A stretch of 62,000 nucleotides of DNA from Mesostigma viride. Its lineage: Eukaryota; Streptophyta; Mesostigmatophyceae; Mesostigmatales; Mesostigmataceae. This document shows positions 22,000 to 32,504 of this stretch, piece by piece. The DNA lies in NCBI GenBank assembly GCA_009746045.1, contig RPFO01000253.1, positions 1,562,888 through 1,624,887 on the forward strand, in the 5' to 3' direction. Both the position numbers and the translations under genes were made by a program. The notes under the pieces are model-generated. The model had not been told where the DNA came from. It ran no database searches and worked only from the letters and a program-made list of their open reading frames with translations. Numbering within the stretch: the stretch's first letter is position 1; each line of letters starts with the position of its first letter.

Positions 22000-24169
22000 A
22001 TGAGCCAACGGCGATCTTTTACTGCTCCTTCCCATTCTTCTAGCGATAATAGTCTAGCTAAATATTACGTAGTGATTACGCCTCAATGGTCCTCCATTTT
22101 CCTTTCTTGGTCCGACGCTAGGAAGATCGTTCAGAATCGTGTATATAACGTAATTAGGTATAAGAAATTTATGTCCTTTGAAGAAGCTCAGCAGTTCCTT
22201 ATAGATCATAGCCAAACAGATTTAGGCTTGCATGTACGCCCTATTGTTAATCAGCCGGCCGTCCTAAATTTAGGACTTGGTCCTAAAAAGTCCTAAGGTC
22301 ACTATAACCGAGGTACCGGGCAGGGGGGGTCACTATATGGTCCATACCCCTAGTGGACCGTGACCTCCAAGATGTACTCTACCCGTGATACCGGTACATC
22401 GTACCCGGATTCCGTACCGGGTACCGGGTAGATGCGCGGGAATGTACGTACCTCGACCAAAAATACAGAGATTTTGGGCCAAAAAAGTGGGTGCGGGAAT
22501 GATGTGCGGCGGATATGGCGACCTGACAAATATGGGCGGCATTTTCACGTGAGCTTATCGTTTTGGGCGCCCAGTAGCAAGAACGAAAGCTTGGTACTTA
22601 TGATTAAAGGGTCTGAATTTGGTTACGAAATTATTTGCGTTTGCATGTGTAGCACGGCTGCTCAACATGAGTAGGTCACAGATCGCCTGCGCCCGGACGG
22701 TCGATTTTGAGCACAAACATGTCAGTGCGTGAGGAAACGTTGCCCGCACCAGGCCAGGCAGTTTTTGCGCTTGATTTTAATCGTAGTATAGAGTTTGGAA
22801 ACGGTATATCTGACAAGGGAGCGCCCGGGCCTGGGTGTTCTTGCCCGAAGTTTACTGTCGACCATTTTACAGAACGTCAAGGCTGGGTAGCGAGCGCACG
22901 TGACAGGACTTGTCTTTCGATATCTCTTGGGCCTAGAACAATGCTCCGGCGTGTCCTACGTTACTTTCGAACCATTTTGTAAGTTTGGCTGCGTTCTTGT
23001 GCCGGTAAGCTGGCTGGCTGCGGATATCCGCGATTCTTAATGCATCCACCTGGACGTGGCGACGTAACAAGCACGTGTGTGCCGGGTTCTCTCTGTGGTT
23101 AGGTGTAAGGGGTAGCGTAGTCGTAGCAGTAAGTGCCAGCCGGCTATGCCTGAAAGACAGGACAGTTTCTGTGCATGCACGTGGCTTACGTAGTTGGTTT
23201 ACGGCATGTACCTTCTATCGTCGCAATCTTCCTTGTTCGCTGCTGCTAAGTTACGCATGCTTCCCAGCTATGTTACGGTTGCGTTCATTATCAGCCATGG
23301 GCCCATTGCTTGCAGTTGTTCTAGCTGTTCTTGTGCTGCTTATATGTGATGCTTTTACAGCTCTCCCCCCCCCTAGAATGCATGCAAAGTGTGGCATGTT
23401 GGATAGTGCCCTTTAACAACTTCATCTGGCTGCTACCTGTGTAAGTTGCCATACAAATGTGGTGTCCTCTCCTTCCTGGGTGGTGGCCAGCATGCCCGTG
23501 ACATTAAACAAGCTATGGTATATGCTTAGAGAGAGTTTGCCGTAAGGGGTGGATCATGTTCAAGCCAGGCAACCTCAGCAACCATACAACCTTATATTGC
23601 ATGATCTGCCCCATCTGTGACACCGTTAGGCACGCGTATATATGCGTGCAGCCACAGCACGGTACGGCCTTGTTATACGCTGCCCCACCTCCCCAAGGCC
23701 GCGTAGGGTCCCGTGGGGCCCTGAGGATTGGATAGAAGCTAATGGGACTGTGTGGGTGGCGTGGTGATGGGTGATATACATGGTGGTCCTAAAAAGTCCT
23801 AGTTTCAATTTTGGGCCATTTTTTTCGTTCGAGGTCTGCCATGGGGCAGGGCCAGTTTTGGTACTAAACGTCGTTATTTGAACCTAGGTCTTTGATAGAA
23901 ATTTAAAAACTATATTATTTCTCAGTGGCACAAATGCCAGGGTCAAATATTACTGTTTACATGCTTAAATACGCATTCCCCAGCGTCCTAAATTTAGGAC
24001 TTTTTGCAGGCTTTTGGACACTATTCCTCATGGTCGCCCTCCAGTAGAAGCTCTAGTCTTTGCTACCCCTCCTTCTTCTCCCCCTAAACGGGCTGCATCT
24101 GCATCTGCTTCAGATACTCCTCTCACTTTGGAGTTTGGTTCCCTATCCATTACTGTTGTTAAAAAGGAT
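22000..24169 (+). CDS. Viroplasmin / RNase H1 hybrid-binding-like ORF, interrupted
   Basis: 22000-22296 encodes 98 residues. Residues 20-70 contain KYYVVITPQWSSIFLSWSDA and RYKKFMSFEEAQQFLIDH. This matches the 'YYVV...G/S-I-F-x-SW-x-x-A...KKF-x-S-x-x-EA-x-x-F' pattern of the caulimovirus viroplasmin and RNase H1 N-terminal hybrid-binding domain. A second open segment ending at TGA 24167-24169 (LLDTIPHGRPPVEAL, Ser/Ala-rich, LTLEFGSLSITVVKKD) looks like its C-terminal tail, and a splice-acceptor-like TTTTTGCAG lies at 23999-24007 just before it. Between them is about 1.7 kb without coding sense, possibly an intron or a further insertion. The ATG at 22000 overlaps the stop of an upstream frame (ATGA). 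Function in the element is unknown; the family binds RNA/DNA hybrids or double-stranded RNA. Confidence 0.5.
22298..23998. other. Non-coding block within the viroplasmin-like ORF
   Basis: The block is bordered on both sides by GTCCTAAATTTAGGACTT (22261-22278 and 23983-24000). A related TCCTAAAAAGTCCTA occurs at 22281 and 23787. The left part is full of GGTACC/ACCGGTAC-type inverted pieces. No gene recognised. Confidence 0.5.
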
Positions 24170-24263
24170 TGATTTTAATTTTGTTCCTGCTGCATACCTT
24201 CAAGGTTTTTCCTTTTTCCTTTGTTGCTTTCTTCTAGATTCCTATTCCTTTACGTAATTAAAG

Positions 24264-26011
24264 ATGGATCCAGTGGGTGGAGATATGTCGCCTATACCTA
24301 CCAATAATAATAATAATACTACTACTAATAACACTAACAATAACAATACTCGTGGTAACCGACGGGACTCCTTGGAAACGGTACACCATCTCACCCTCAA
24401 GGTATTCTGCGTACCTCACCTCCTTCTCCTGTTGCTGGTGGTCGCCGTCGTCCCTCAATTACCCCACCTACCTATGAACAACGTATTTCCCAAGTCAGAT
24501 TTAGTGAGGAACCTTCTTTCGTTGTGAACCAGGCCCCTGCCCCTTCTGCAACCTTGGCTCACCCCTCCAGCAGGTCCTCACACACTAACAATGCTCCTAG
24601 GCCTCCTTCCCACCCTGTGCCTTCAATGCCTGCTATTAACACGGGTCGTACCTCGGCCCCTGTCGGCCCTTCTGGGCGCCCTAGTGCAGTTCCCTTTTAC
24701 CCACCTGCTTCCTGGTCCTACCCTGAGACGGCCTATGAGGCTGCCCAGGTTCCTACCCGTGTGGCTGATTTAGAAGTTAATAATGATTTCAGTACCATGC
24801 CCCTAGATGATAGGAATTATGATCATTTTGCCTATTCCTCTCTTCGTGAGCAATATACTGTCCCCTTCTCCTATGGGCACCATCCGGAAACGGTGGCTCC
24901 CTCTAGACCCCTACCCAAGACTTTTCCTATCCCTTCCTTCTATCCCGCTTATGTAGCAGTGGAAGATAGTGGCCCTATGGGAAAAACTGATTCTTCTAAT
25001 CCCCCTAAGCCTCCTGCTCTTCCCCTCTTTGCCAACCTTCCTAAGCTGGATGTCAAGTCTACCCCTCAACAGTTTTTCACCTTCATTATGTTGCTCACCC
25101 AGAACACAGAGTCCTGGCAGAACCACAATAGGTGGCGCCTCTCTGATGCTGTACTAGTTCCTCATTATCTTACTACCTGCATTACTCCTGAACTTGCTAA
25201 CCTCATCCAGTGTGAGTCTCTTGCCTCTCATGCCTACCCAAACTCTGTAGCAGAATTGTTCAAGCGTTTAGAGAACCATTTAGTCCCTCCCGATGCAGAT
25301 TGGCAGGATAGATTATCCTTTGGCACCTTGCAGCAGGGTACCAAGTCCTTCAAAGAATATATGAAAGAGTTTGATGCTCAGATGGTACGAATTAGGGATT
25401 TGTCGGGTGCAGAAGTACGTGCTCGCTTCCTTCAGGGCCTCAGTAGACCCTTATTGCGTGAAGTCAAGCGCCAGTTCTCTGCCTACCGTTTTACTGACCT
25501 GCCCCTCAAGCATGTGCGCCAGCATCTTTTACGAGTAGCAGATTTCTTCTCCACACCTTCTCTTCCTACCCGTTCCCGTATTAATAATATTAGCCTTACC
25601 CCTGAGGAGGAGAACTCCTATGTAGAAGAATTAGATATCTGTGTGACTGACCTTTCAGCTCTGGATGTCTCTCATATTACCTGCTATCATTGTAAGGAAG
25701 TAGGTCACCTTAAACGTGAGTGCCCCAAGTTCCTTTCGGGTGCTCCCCCTCATCCCGACGCTCGCCCTCCTCGTACCCCTCAGCGTGCTCCTATTCGTCC
25801 CACTTCAGGACGCATTCCTTCAGCTACCCCTAGTAGGCTGAATGCTGTGCAGACAGGATCCCCAGGGTTCCCCTATGATAATCAGGCTCCCGCACCCTCT
25901 TCAATCCCTCGTGACCCTCCAGCAGTGGCTTTTCCGCCAGGGTCTTCTTCGGGGTTCGTTCCTATGGATTTGGGGGGGAGGGGGAACAGTAGGCCTGTCA
26001 GCCGGGGGTAA
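24264..26011 (+). CDS. gag: Retrotransposon Gag polyprotein (frameshifted near its start)
   Basis: The main open frame runs to TAA 26009-26011. It contains a Pro/Ser-rich N-terminal region, then a capsid-like helical domain (for example KRLENHLVPPDADWQDRLSF, GTKSFKEYMKEFDAQMVRI, EVRARFLQGLSRPLLREVKR). Near the C-terminus is one CCHC zinc knuckle, CYHCKEVGHLKREC. The only good start is ATG 24264 (MDPVGGDMSPIPTNNNNN), which is in a different frame from the main body. A single-base change around 24390-24400 must therefore separate them in this copy. Gag packages element RNA into virus-like particles; the knuckle binds nucleic acid. The codons and composition fit the downstream pol. Confidence 0.85.
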
Positions 26012-26519
26012 CCTGGACAGGTCCTTAGATAGTACCCCAGATAATAATTTTTGCTTGCCTGTTTTTATAACCTCTGTAGGAGCTGAATCATCCCTACCAC
26101 TACGTGTGCGTCCTCTTATGTTCTTGAATGGTGGCTTAACCGTCCCTCATACTGTTGTAGACCCCTTCCTGCATGCTGATGAACTCTTGAATGTCTCTGT
26201 GTTAGTGGATAGCGGTGCGGCTAGCTCCTTTGTGAGCGAGGCCCTAGTTAGGCGTTTAGGACTAGTCCCTACCCCTCACACAAAAACTGTCACTGTCCAT
26301 TATGCTGACGGTCGCACCAGTCATTCCCCGGGTACGGTGTCCCTTCCCCTGGTCATACAAGGACGTACGGTCAACCTGACGGCCACTATAGGCCCTATCA
26401 CTACAGCTGATGTATTACTAGGATTAGATTGGCATCAGGATAATAAATCACTATTAATTATGATACTATGGTCATTTGGTTTCCAGATAGCTCTACTGGG
26501 TACCAGAACGTCATTATAG
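25842..26519 (+). CDS. pol: Retropepsin-like aspartic protease region of Pol
   Basis: An open frame overlapping the end of gag in another register. It includes LVDSGAASSFVSEALVRRLG (the catalytic D-S/T-G motif of retropepsins, at about 26205-26260), then ADGRTSHSPGTVSLPLVI and TTADVLLGLDWHQ, the second conserved block (LLGxDW). It cleaves Gag-Pol. The gag overlap in a different frame suggests programmed frameshifting or an indel. The frame is lost around 26450, after which spacer codons continue in other frames. Confidence 0.85.
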   Translation: MLCRQDPQGSPMIIRLPHPLQSLVTLQQWLFRQGLLRGSFLWIWGGGGTVGLSAGGNLDRSLDSTPDNNFCLPVFITSVGAESSLPLRVRPLMFLNGGLTVPHTVVDPFLHADELLNVSVLVDSGAASSFVSEALVRRLGLVPTPHTKTVTVHYADGRTSHSPGTVSLPLVIQGRTVNLTATIGPITTADVLLGLDWHQDNKSLLIMILWSFGFQIALLGTRTSL

Positions 26520-26650
26520 ATTAGAAAATTTATCCTTGGTAGATATTACTCCTCCTACACCTGTTGATCCTCCTGTAGACCTATACCTGAAGTATTAATG
26601 TCCAATGACGAATTACGTTCTGAACTAAAGAATATGGATACCTATTATGT

Positions 26651-27721
26651 ATGTTCCTTCAGTTAGAAGTACAAGAGATACCTATCACTAATAATAGTGT
26701 GGATATAGATGTAAATACAGTGGATACAATAGGAGTGGGATTTACTGAAAATGAAATAGTAAGATACATGGCTGTGATAGATTCCTCAAAAGTATTTGAA
26801 GAAAAGACTCCTTCTTATCCTCCTCCTCGTTCTGTTTTACACCGTGTAGTTATCAAGGACGGTGCAGTTCCTACGCACTCTCCGATGTATAGAATGGGCC
26901 CTACAGAATTAAAGGAACTAAAACAGATTTTAGTATCACTATTAGAAGCAGGATTGATAGAGCCTAGTAACTCCCCCTACTCCGCTGGTGTCCTGTTAGT
27001 TCCTAAACCAAATGGCAAGTTTCGCCTAGTTACTGATTATAGGAAGTTAAACGATATTACTGTGAAGTCTAAATACCCTCTACCTCGTATTGATGATATA
27101 TTTAATAAGGTTAAAGGTTCTACCTGTTTCACAGTACTAGATTGTGCGGATGGTTTTTGGCAACTACGTATAGCTCCTGAGGATTGCCACAAAACCGCCT
27201 TTGCTACCCCTTTTGGGCATTACCAGTTTAGAGTAGCGGCTATGGGACTCTGTAACTCTCCTGCCTCTTTCCAAATGTTAATGAATGAAGTGCTTAGACC
27301 TGTTATGGGAAATTCCCACCTTCCTCAAGTGTCCTCTGATTTAAAGGATCCTTCCTTCTCCTCTGTTTCTTTATCTGAGCATGACCGTTCTTGTGCTCAA
27401 GCTTACTTAGATGATATCCTTATTTATTCTCCTGATTTTGAAACGCACCTACGTGATTTAAAGAAAGTATTAGAAATCATGGCTGAAAATTCTTTATGGG
27501 CGCGCCGTGCTAAAGTTCGCTCTGGTAGAAGTGTCCCATTTTTAGGGCACGTTCTGTCAGATGCCGGGGTTGCTACCGACCCGGACAAGACTAAGTCAAT
27601 TCAGGAATGGCCTACCCCTACCGACGTTAAAGGTGTACGTAGTTTTCTAGGAATTGCTTCTTACTATAGGCGTTTTATCCCGCGTTTCGCAACTATAGCA
27701 GCCCTATTAATCATCTATTAA
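26651..27721 (+). CDS. pol: Reverse transcriptase region of Pol
   Basis: Contains the Ty3/gypsy RT blocks in order: LIEPSNSPYSAGVLLVPKPN, KFRLVTDYRKLNDITVKSKY, FTVLDCADGFWQLRIAPED, KTAFATPFGHYQFRVAAMGL, the catalytic YLDDILIYS (about 27405-27430), VPFLGHVLSDAGV and VRSFLGIASYYRRFIPRF. It copies element RNA into cDNA. It stops prematurely at 27721; the following RNase H region is one base out of frame after a short C run. Confidence 0.93.
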   Translation: MFLQLEVQEIPITNNSVDIDVNTVDTIGVGFTENEIVRYMAVIDSSKVFEEKTPSYPPPRSVLHRVVIKDGAVPTHSPMYRMGPTELKELKQILVSLLEAGLIEPSNSPYSAGVLLVPKPNGKFRLVTDYRKLNDITVKSKYPLPRIDDIFNKVKGSTCFTVLDCADGFWQLRIAPEDCHKTAFATPFGHYQFRVAAMGLCNSPASFQMLMNEVLRPVMGNSHLPQVSSDLKDPSFSSVSLSEHDRSCAQAYLDDILIYSPDFETHLRDLKKVLEIMAENSLWARRAKVRSGRSVPFLGHVLSDAGVATDPDKTKSIQEWPTPTDVKGVRSFLGIASYYRRFIPRFATIAALLIIY

Positions 27722-28481
27722 AGAAGGATATCCCCTTTGTTTGGAGTAGTGAATGTCAGTCGGCTTTTCAGTGTCTAAAATCCCTACTCCTCTCCCCTCC
27801 TGTACTCATCCTACCGGATACTACTAAACCCTTTGTTGTAGCACAGATGCTAGCAAGGTAGCTATAGGGGGCGTCCTTCTCCAGGATCAGGGTCAGGGCT
27901 TACAGCCAATCGAGTATATCTCTAGGACAATGCTTCCTGCGGAGCGTAACTATCCCGTCCACCAGCAAGAACTATTAGCTGTGGTGTACTGTTGCCACGC
28001 GTGGCAGCACTTTCTTAAAGGTGCTCAATTTGATGTTTGTCTGAATGAACCCTGTGAGATTGATCCTTATAGATTAGTTATCCAGACAGATCACCGCCCT
28101 CTTACCCATCTTCTCTCACAACCCAACCTTACCCCTCGTCAAGCGCGCTGGATGGAGTTTTTAGCACAGTTCTCCCCTTTTAAACTTCAGTATGTTAAGG
28201 GTGTAGATAACATAGTACCAGATGCACTCTCTCGTCGTGCAGATTACTCCTTTTTCGAGGACCTTGATGTTCTCAATACTACTCTAGTTCCTACTACTAT
28301 GGGTGTAACCCCGTATGGTGAACTACCTGATGATGAATCCTATGCCTACCTCTTTCATACAGCTGTTCGCATGCCTGATCTCCTTTCTCACGTAGGACTC
28401 TCTCTCCCGTGTGAGGCCCTTCCTGTGGTCTCGGTGGGGGGGAGGGGAAAAATAAAATTTCTATACCGCTTAGCCATATAG
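27722..28481 (+). CDS. pol: RNase H region of Pol (frameshifted)
   Basis: Starts in a second frame with KKDIPFVWSSECQSAFQCLK, then shifts again before STDASKVAIGGVLLQ. From 27930 it continues with PAERNYPVHQQELLAVVY, VIQTDHRPLTHLLSQPN and the connection-like end YVKGVDNIVPDALSRRADY. The acidic residues of the TDAS, QELLA and TDHRPL blocks are the usual catalytic positions. It degrades RNA in hybrids. The frame is lost again at a G-rich run near 28435-28450. Confidence 0.88.
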
Positions 28482-28591
28482 CGACTAGGTCAGGAAAGTC
28501 TTATGAACACATAGTCCCTCTAGGACCTCCCCTTCTCTTTGGCAAGGCGGTAGGAGATCTCTTTAAACCTGTTCTGGATACCTCTGTAGCG

Positions 28592-29779
28592 ATGCCTACC
28601 TCTGATCTCGAACGTCTTATTAGTAGATTTACGGCCACTGAGCCGGAAGCATTAGCTGCCATTGCTGCCCATCCCCAACAATTAGGCAAGCACCCTTGTA
28701 AATTTGTAGGTGGATTTTTATATGTGCAGATAGCAGATTCTCCCCCTCAATGGCGCCTGTATGTCCCTCCTATCTGTCGCTCCTCCTTGCTCTTTGAGTT
28801 GCATGACTTAGCTGCTCACCAGGGTGGTAAACGGGTACGGGACCTAGTAGCCCGCTCTTACTACTGGCCTTCCCTTTTAAAGGATGTAGATGAGTATGTT
28901 AGAACCTGTCAATCTTGCCAGGAGATGAAACCCAACAATGTAGGACAGATAGCAGAGCCTAGGACCTTACCTGATCCCATCATGCCGTGGGACTCCATTA
29001 TGATGGATTTTGTAGGACCTTTTAGGAAGAATGATAGAGGTAACGCCCAGATCCTTGTTTTTGTAGATCGTTTTACTCGTATGTGTCATCTCGTGCCGTG
29101 TCCCTTAGAACTCACCGCACGCGATTGCGCACGCCTATACCTTAATAACGTATATAGATATCATGGTTTGAGTAGGCAGTTTATTAGTGATAAGGATAAG
29201 TTATTTACTTCTGATTTTTGGCAGCAGTTCTTCGCTGCTATCGGTACCAAGGTCACCTTCGGTACTGCCTACCACTCCTCCTCGTCTCATTTAGTAGAAC
29301 GTTTGAATAGGGTAGTGGAAGAAGCTCTGCGTCACTATGTGAATGGCTCTGGGAGTGATTGGGAGGATTACCTATGTTTGGTAGAGTTTTCCCTTAACAA
29401 TTGCCCTCAGGCTGCGCATGGTTATACGCCCTTCTTCCTAGATACTGGTAGACAACCTCTTACCCCTACCTCTCTTTTAGCTAGTCCTTTAAGGGACAAG
29501 GATGATGTGTCCCGGGATACTGTAGAAGGTGTGCAGGCGTTATTAGATAAGATGAAGAATGCACACGACAACGCTATTGCAGGGTACCATAGGGCGCAGG
29601 CCAAATACCTTGCTAGGTTGCGTGCCTCATTAGATAGAAGAGCACCTGAGATAGAAATAGGAGATTTAGTCTTAGTAGAAGGCCCCCGTGTTGGCCGCTT
29701 CGCTCATAAGTTCGAAGCTGAACTGAAAGTGAAACTTAGGCCCGCCTTCTTAGGACCTTCCGTGTGTTGTCTAGAGTAG
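28592..29779 (+). CDS. pol: Integrase region of Pol
   Basis: An HHCC zinc domain (HDLAAHQGGKRVRDLVARSY, then CQSCQEM at about 28795-28930) is followed by the catalytic core: MMDFVGPFRKNDRGNAQILV (first Asp), FISDKDKLFTSDFWQQFF (second Asp) and SHLVERLNRVVEEALRHYVN (Glu). The core thus keeps D-D-E. The usual Gln-Thr-Asp-Gly-Gln before the Glu is replaced by Ser-Ser-Ser-Ser. It inserts the cDNA into the genome. The C-terminal GPY/F-like part (FLGPSVCC) is shifted by one base from the chromodomain frame. Confidence 0.92.
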   Translation: MPTSDLERLISRFTATEPEALAAIAAHPQQLGKHPCKFVGGFLYVQIADSPPQWRLYVPPICRSSLLFELHDLAAHQGGKRVRDLVARSYYWPSLLKDVDEYVRTCQSCQEMKPNNVGQIAEPRTLPDPIMPWDSIMMDFVGPFRKNDRGNAQILVFVDRFTRMCHLVPCPLELTARDCARLYLNNVYRYHGLSRQFISDKDKLFTSDFWQQFFAAIGTKVTFGTAYHSSSSHLVERLNRVVEEALRHYVNGSGSDWEDYLCLVEFSLNNCPQAAHGYTPFFLDTGRQPLTPTSLLASPLRDKDDVSRDTVEGVQALLDKMKNAHDNAIAGYHRAQAKYLARLRASLDRRAPEIEIGDLVLVEGPRVGRFAHKFEAELKVKLRPAFLGPSVCCLE

Positions 29780-30117
29780 GTAATTTTCTGTATGAGATAG
29801 ATATTCCTACCTCTTGGCAGACCCACTCTCGCACCTTTCATAGAAGCCAGCTGAAGCTCTATCATCAGAGCACGTTCGCTGGTAGAGAATTGGCCCCTGC
29901 CCCTTTAGAGCATAACCCGGATACTGGTGAGGTAGAGGATGAGGTAGAGGGTATCGTGGCCCATAGAGATATCAAAAAAGGCCGCGGTACCCAGCGCCAG
30001 TATAAGGTGAAGTGGATGTATGCTCGTAGTGAGGTAGATAAGGTCTGGTATACTGAGAGTGAGCTAGATGGGTGTAGTCGCCTGCTGCAGGAGTATAAAA
30101 CCCTGCATAAGCTCTAG
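29764..30117 (+). CDS. pol: Integrase C-terminus with chromodomain
   Basis: The frame continues after the integrase shift with VGNFLYEIDIPTSWQTHSRT and HRSQLKLYH. It ends with a chromodomain: EVEGIVAHRDIKKGRGTQRQ, YKVKWMYARSEVDKVWYTES, ELDGCSRLLQEYKTLHKL. The pattern 'VExIxxHR...YxVKW...W...ExxL' is that of chromodomains, which tether chromovirus integrases to modified histones. It ends at TAG 30115-30117. Confidence 0.88.
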   Translation: MLSRVGNFLYEIDIPTSWQTHSRTFHRSQLKLYHQSTFAGRELAPAPLEHNPDTGEVEDEVEGIVAHRDIKKGRGTQRQYKVKWMYARSEVDKVWYTESELDGCSRLLQEYKTLHKL

Positions 30118-30193
30118 TTGTAGACCTTCTCCTCTCTTATGTTATGTCTGCTGTCGACGGATGGTTGGTTGTCCCCTCCCCTCCGCAGCCGTC

Positions 30194-32504
30194 ATGTCAG
30201 AGCCTACCCCTCCGGCTGAGAGCTCGCTGCCGTCCCCGCCCCCACCGGACCCTGAGCTGTATTTCGAGGCCCTTCCGGGCCGCTGGGTGTCGCGATCAGT
30301 TACCCGGGTGGCGTGGTGCAGCCGGCCCTTCAGGCCCAACATGCGGCTTAGTCAGGGCGGCCCTCTTCGGGGTCACGTGGTATGGTCCTTCCCCTGATGA
30401 GCCGCACCAGCTTGTCCTGCACGGGTTCGATGATGCCGGACACTGTTTGTTGGGGTGTGGTTCCAGCTGTCCCGCCTTGGGGCAGATAGATGCGGTTCTC
30501 CGGTGTTGCCGTGTGTTCTCCTACCTCTCCACTCCTGTGGGCCGTACCTGCCTACGGGAGGTGTTCCCGTGGCTTCCAGCTGAGGGTGATGCTGAGGTAG
30601 ACGAGAACCCCTGCGACCTTTTACGGGCCGTAGAGTTCATGGAGATAGCTGATCAGTCGGCGGGACTAGCGGTTAGTGGTCCTACCCCTTCGGGCGCCCC
30701 AGCCGAGGTACATTATACTCCAGATTATTCTGCCTCGAGCGCTGCGTCCGCCTCCTCGGCGTCTGTTCCTCCCTCTCCGGTCCCGTCGTCCCCTCGGTCG
30801 ACCCGGGATGTCGCAGTGGAGCCTACCCCTTCGGGTTTGCCTGATCCTCTTTCGGCGACGGTCTCGGCTATGCAGGCTCAGATCCAGTCTTTGACCACGG
30901 CGTTTGGGGCCTTCCTTGCGGCCCAGGCGCAGGTCCCGGCCACGCCGGCTGGATCCGCGCCCCCTACCCCTTCTGTCGCCCCGGCGACTACGGCTTCGCC
31001 CGCGCCCCCGCCTGCGCCCGCGGTCGCTGTGGTTCCGGCGGCTCCTGCGACTCCTGCTGCCTCTGCGCCTGTTACCGCTGTACCTGCGCCTACGCGGGAG
31101 TCTCCTGCCCCTGTTAGCTCGCCCTCCGTCGCTGCTTCCGAGCCTCCTCCCGCTCAGGCGCAGACGTCGCGGGGTTTCTTTGGCGATACTAGCGGGCTTC
31201 CCAGACTTTGGGAGGGTGGTCCTCCGCAGAGGATTCCGGTTCCTGACTGGGGCCTGGATGGTAGTCAATCTTATGCAGGACTGCCTGTCCCTACGGGCCC
31301 CATTTTCAACATGTGGCCTGAGGGTGCACCGGCAACGGAGACCGGCGCGCCTGCGTCGTTGGCGGGTCCGTCACGGCCCTCTCTGGCTTCAGGTCCGGCG
31401 CGACCTCCTGTTTTACCAGTGCCCCCTGCGTCGGTGTCGGCTCCTGCCCCTGCGTCAGCCCCTGCTCCGGTCCCTCCTCCTTCGGCCTCGCGGTCTTTGG
31501 CCGCGGTTGTTCGGTCCACCGGTCAGGATCCTCGCGCCACCCGCGCTGCCGATTCCCTCAGGGAGTTGTCCCAGGGTGATCGGGACAGGGCTCCTTCTGT
31601 GGTGCACGCGACGCCGGAGTCGCGTGACACGCCCATTCCGGGGTATGGTATGTCCGCACTCGCCTGCCGACAGTGTGACCTGCCGCGCGCCTCTGCTGAG
31701 CTTGCCATCTCTCCCATGTCCTATGGGTTCTCCCAGGTGTGTCGGGCGCCCCGGGATCGTGGCCTACCCATTGAGACTGATCGGCCTCCGTTCGACATGG
31801 TTATTTTAGCTGATCCGGTGTTCGAGGGTGAGATCCTGGTCCGGCGCGTCCTGTATCGCTGGGCGAGGCGCCACAACGACTTGGACACCTACGGTGGGTT
31901 TCAGTGGGCTTACCCTCCCCCTCTGGGCATTATGGCTTCGGATGCCCTTACAGTAGAGTTTCCTGCGGTGCCGGGTGCGGCGTACACTACGGTCCTCCAG
32001 CCCATCCTTGAGTGGGATGCCCGCCGCCCGGCGCCTATCCCGGGCCAGGGTCTAGACTCCCGCGGTCACCCTCCTCCTCGTGCCAGCGACTACCTAGAGA
32101 CATTCGGGTCGCGACAGTGTGTTCGTCGGTGGCGCTCCCGCGAGGTTCGGCACATCCGGTTGTGGCCGTCCAACGTGGAGCCCCTGGTGGACCTGTTCTT
32201 CCCGACGGGTATGCGCCCTCGGATTCGGTACCATCGCCTCCTCCTGCGGGCCCTTTGCCTGATCGCGGTAGAGCCTTTCCTTCGCCTCTTTGCCTGTGGC
32301 TTTCTGGACTGGGCCCGTGGCCAGGTCGTCCTCACGCAGCATAGGTATTACTGGGCCTTCCTGGGCCTCTTTCCTGACGGCGTGTGGGCCGATGTTTTCC
32401 TCACTGTAGATAGGCATGACAATGTTGAGGATGTGGCTCACTACCAGGCCTACCTGGAGGTCCTGCTGGCCTCTCGTGGCACTTACCAGACGGATGGCCA
32501 CTAG
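30194..32504 (+). CDS. ORF3: large accessory ORF between integrase and 3' LTR
   Basis: A long frame runs from 30144 to the stop at 32502-32504. Its first ~70 codons look like noise, whereas a neighbouring frame from ATG 30194 (MSEPTPPAESSLPSPPPPDP) looks like protein up to about 30390. A one-base shift near 30350 therefore probably separates the real start from the body. The body has an N-terminal region with PDEPHQLVLHGFDDAGHCLL, a very Pro/Ala/Ser-rich middle of about 300 residues, and a globular C-terminal part (RHNDLDTYGGFQWAYPP, FLDWARGQVVLTQHRYYWAF) ending YQTDGH. No signal peptide or clear membrane anchor is visible, so it does not look like an envelope protein. The frame has no stops over 2.1 kb. 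Function unknown. Confidence 0.7.

Noticed and set aside
30194-32504. Envelope gene (retrovirus-like element)
   Set aside because: No signal peptide, furin-like site, heptad fusion region or membrane anchor is apparent; position alone is not enough.
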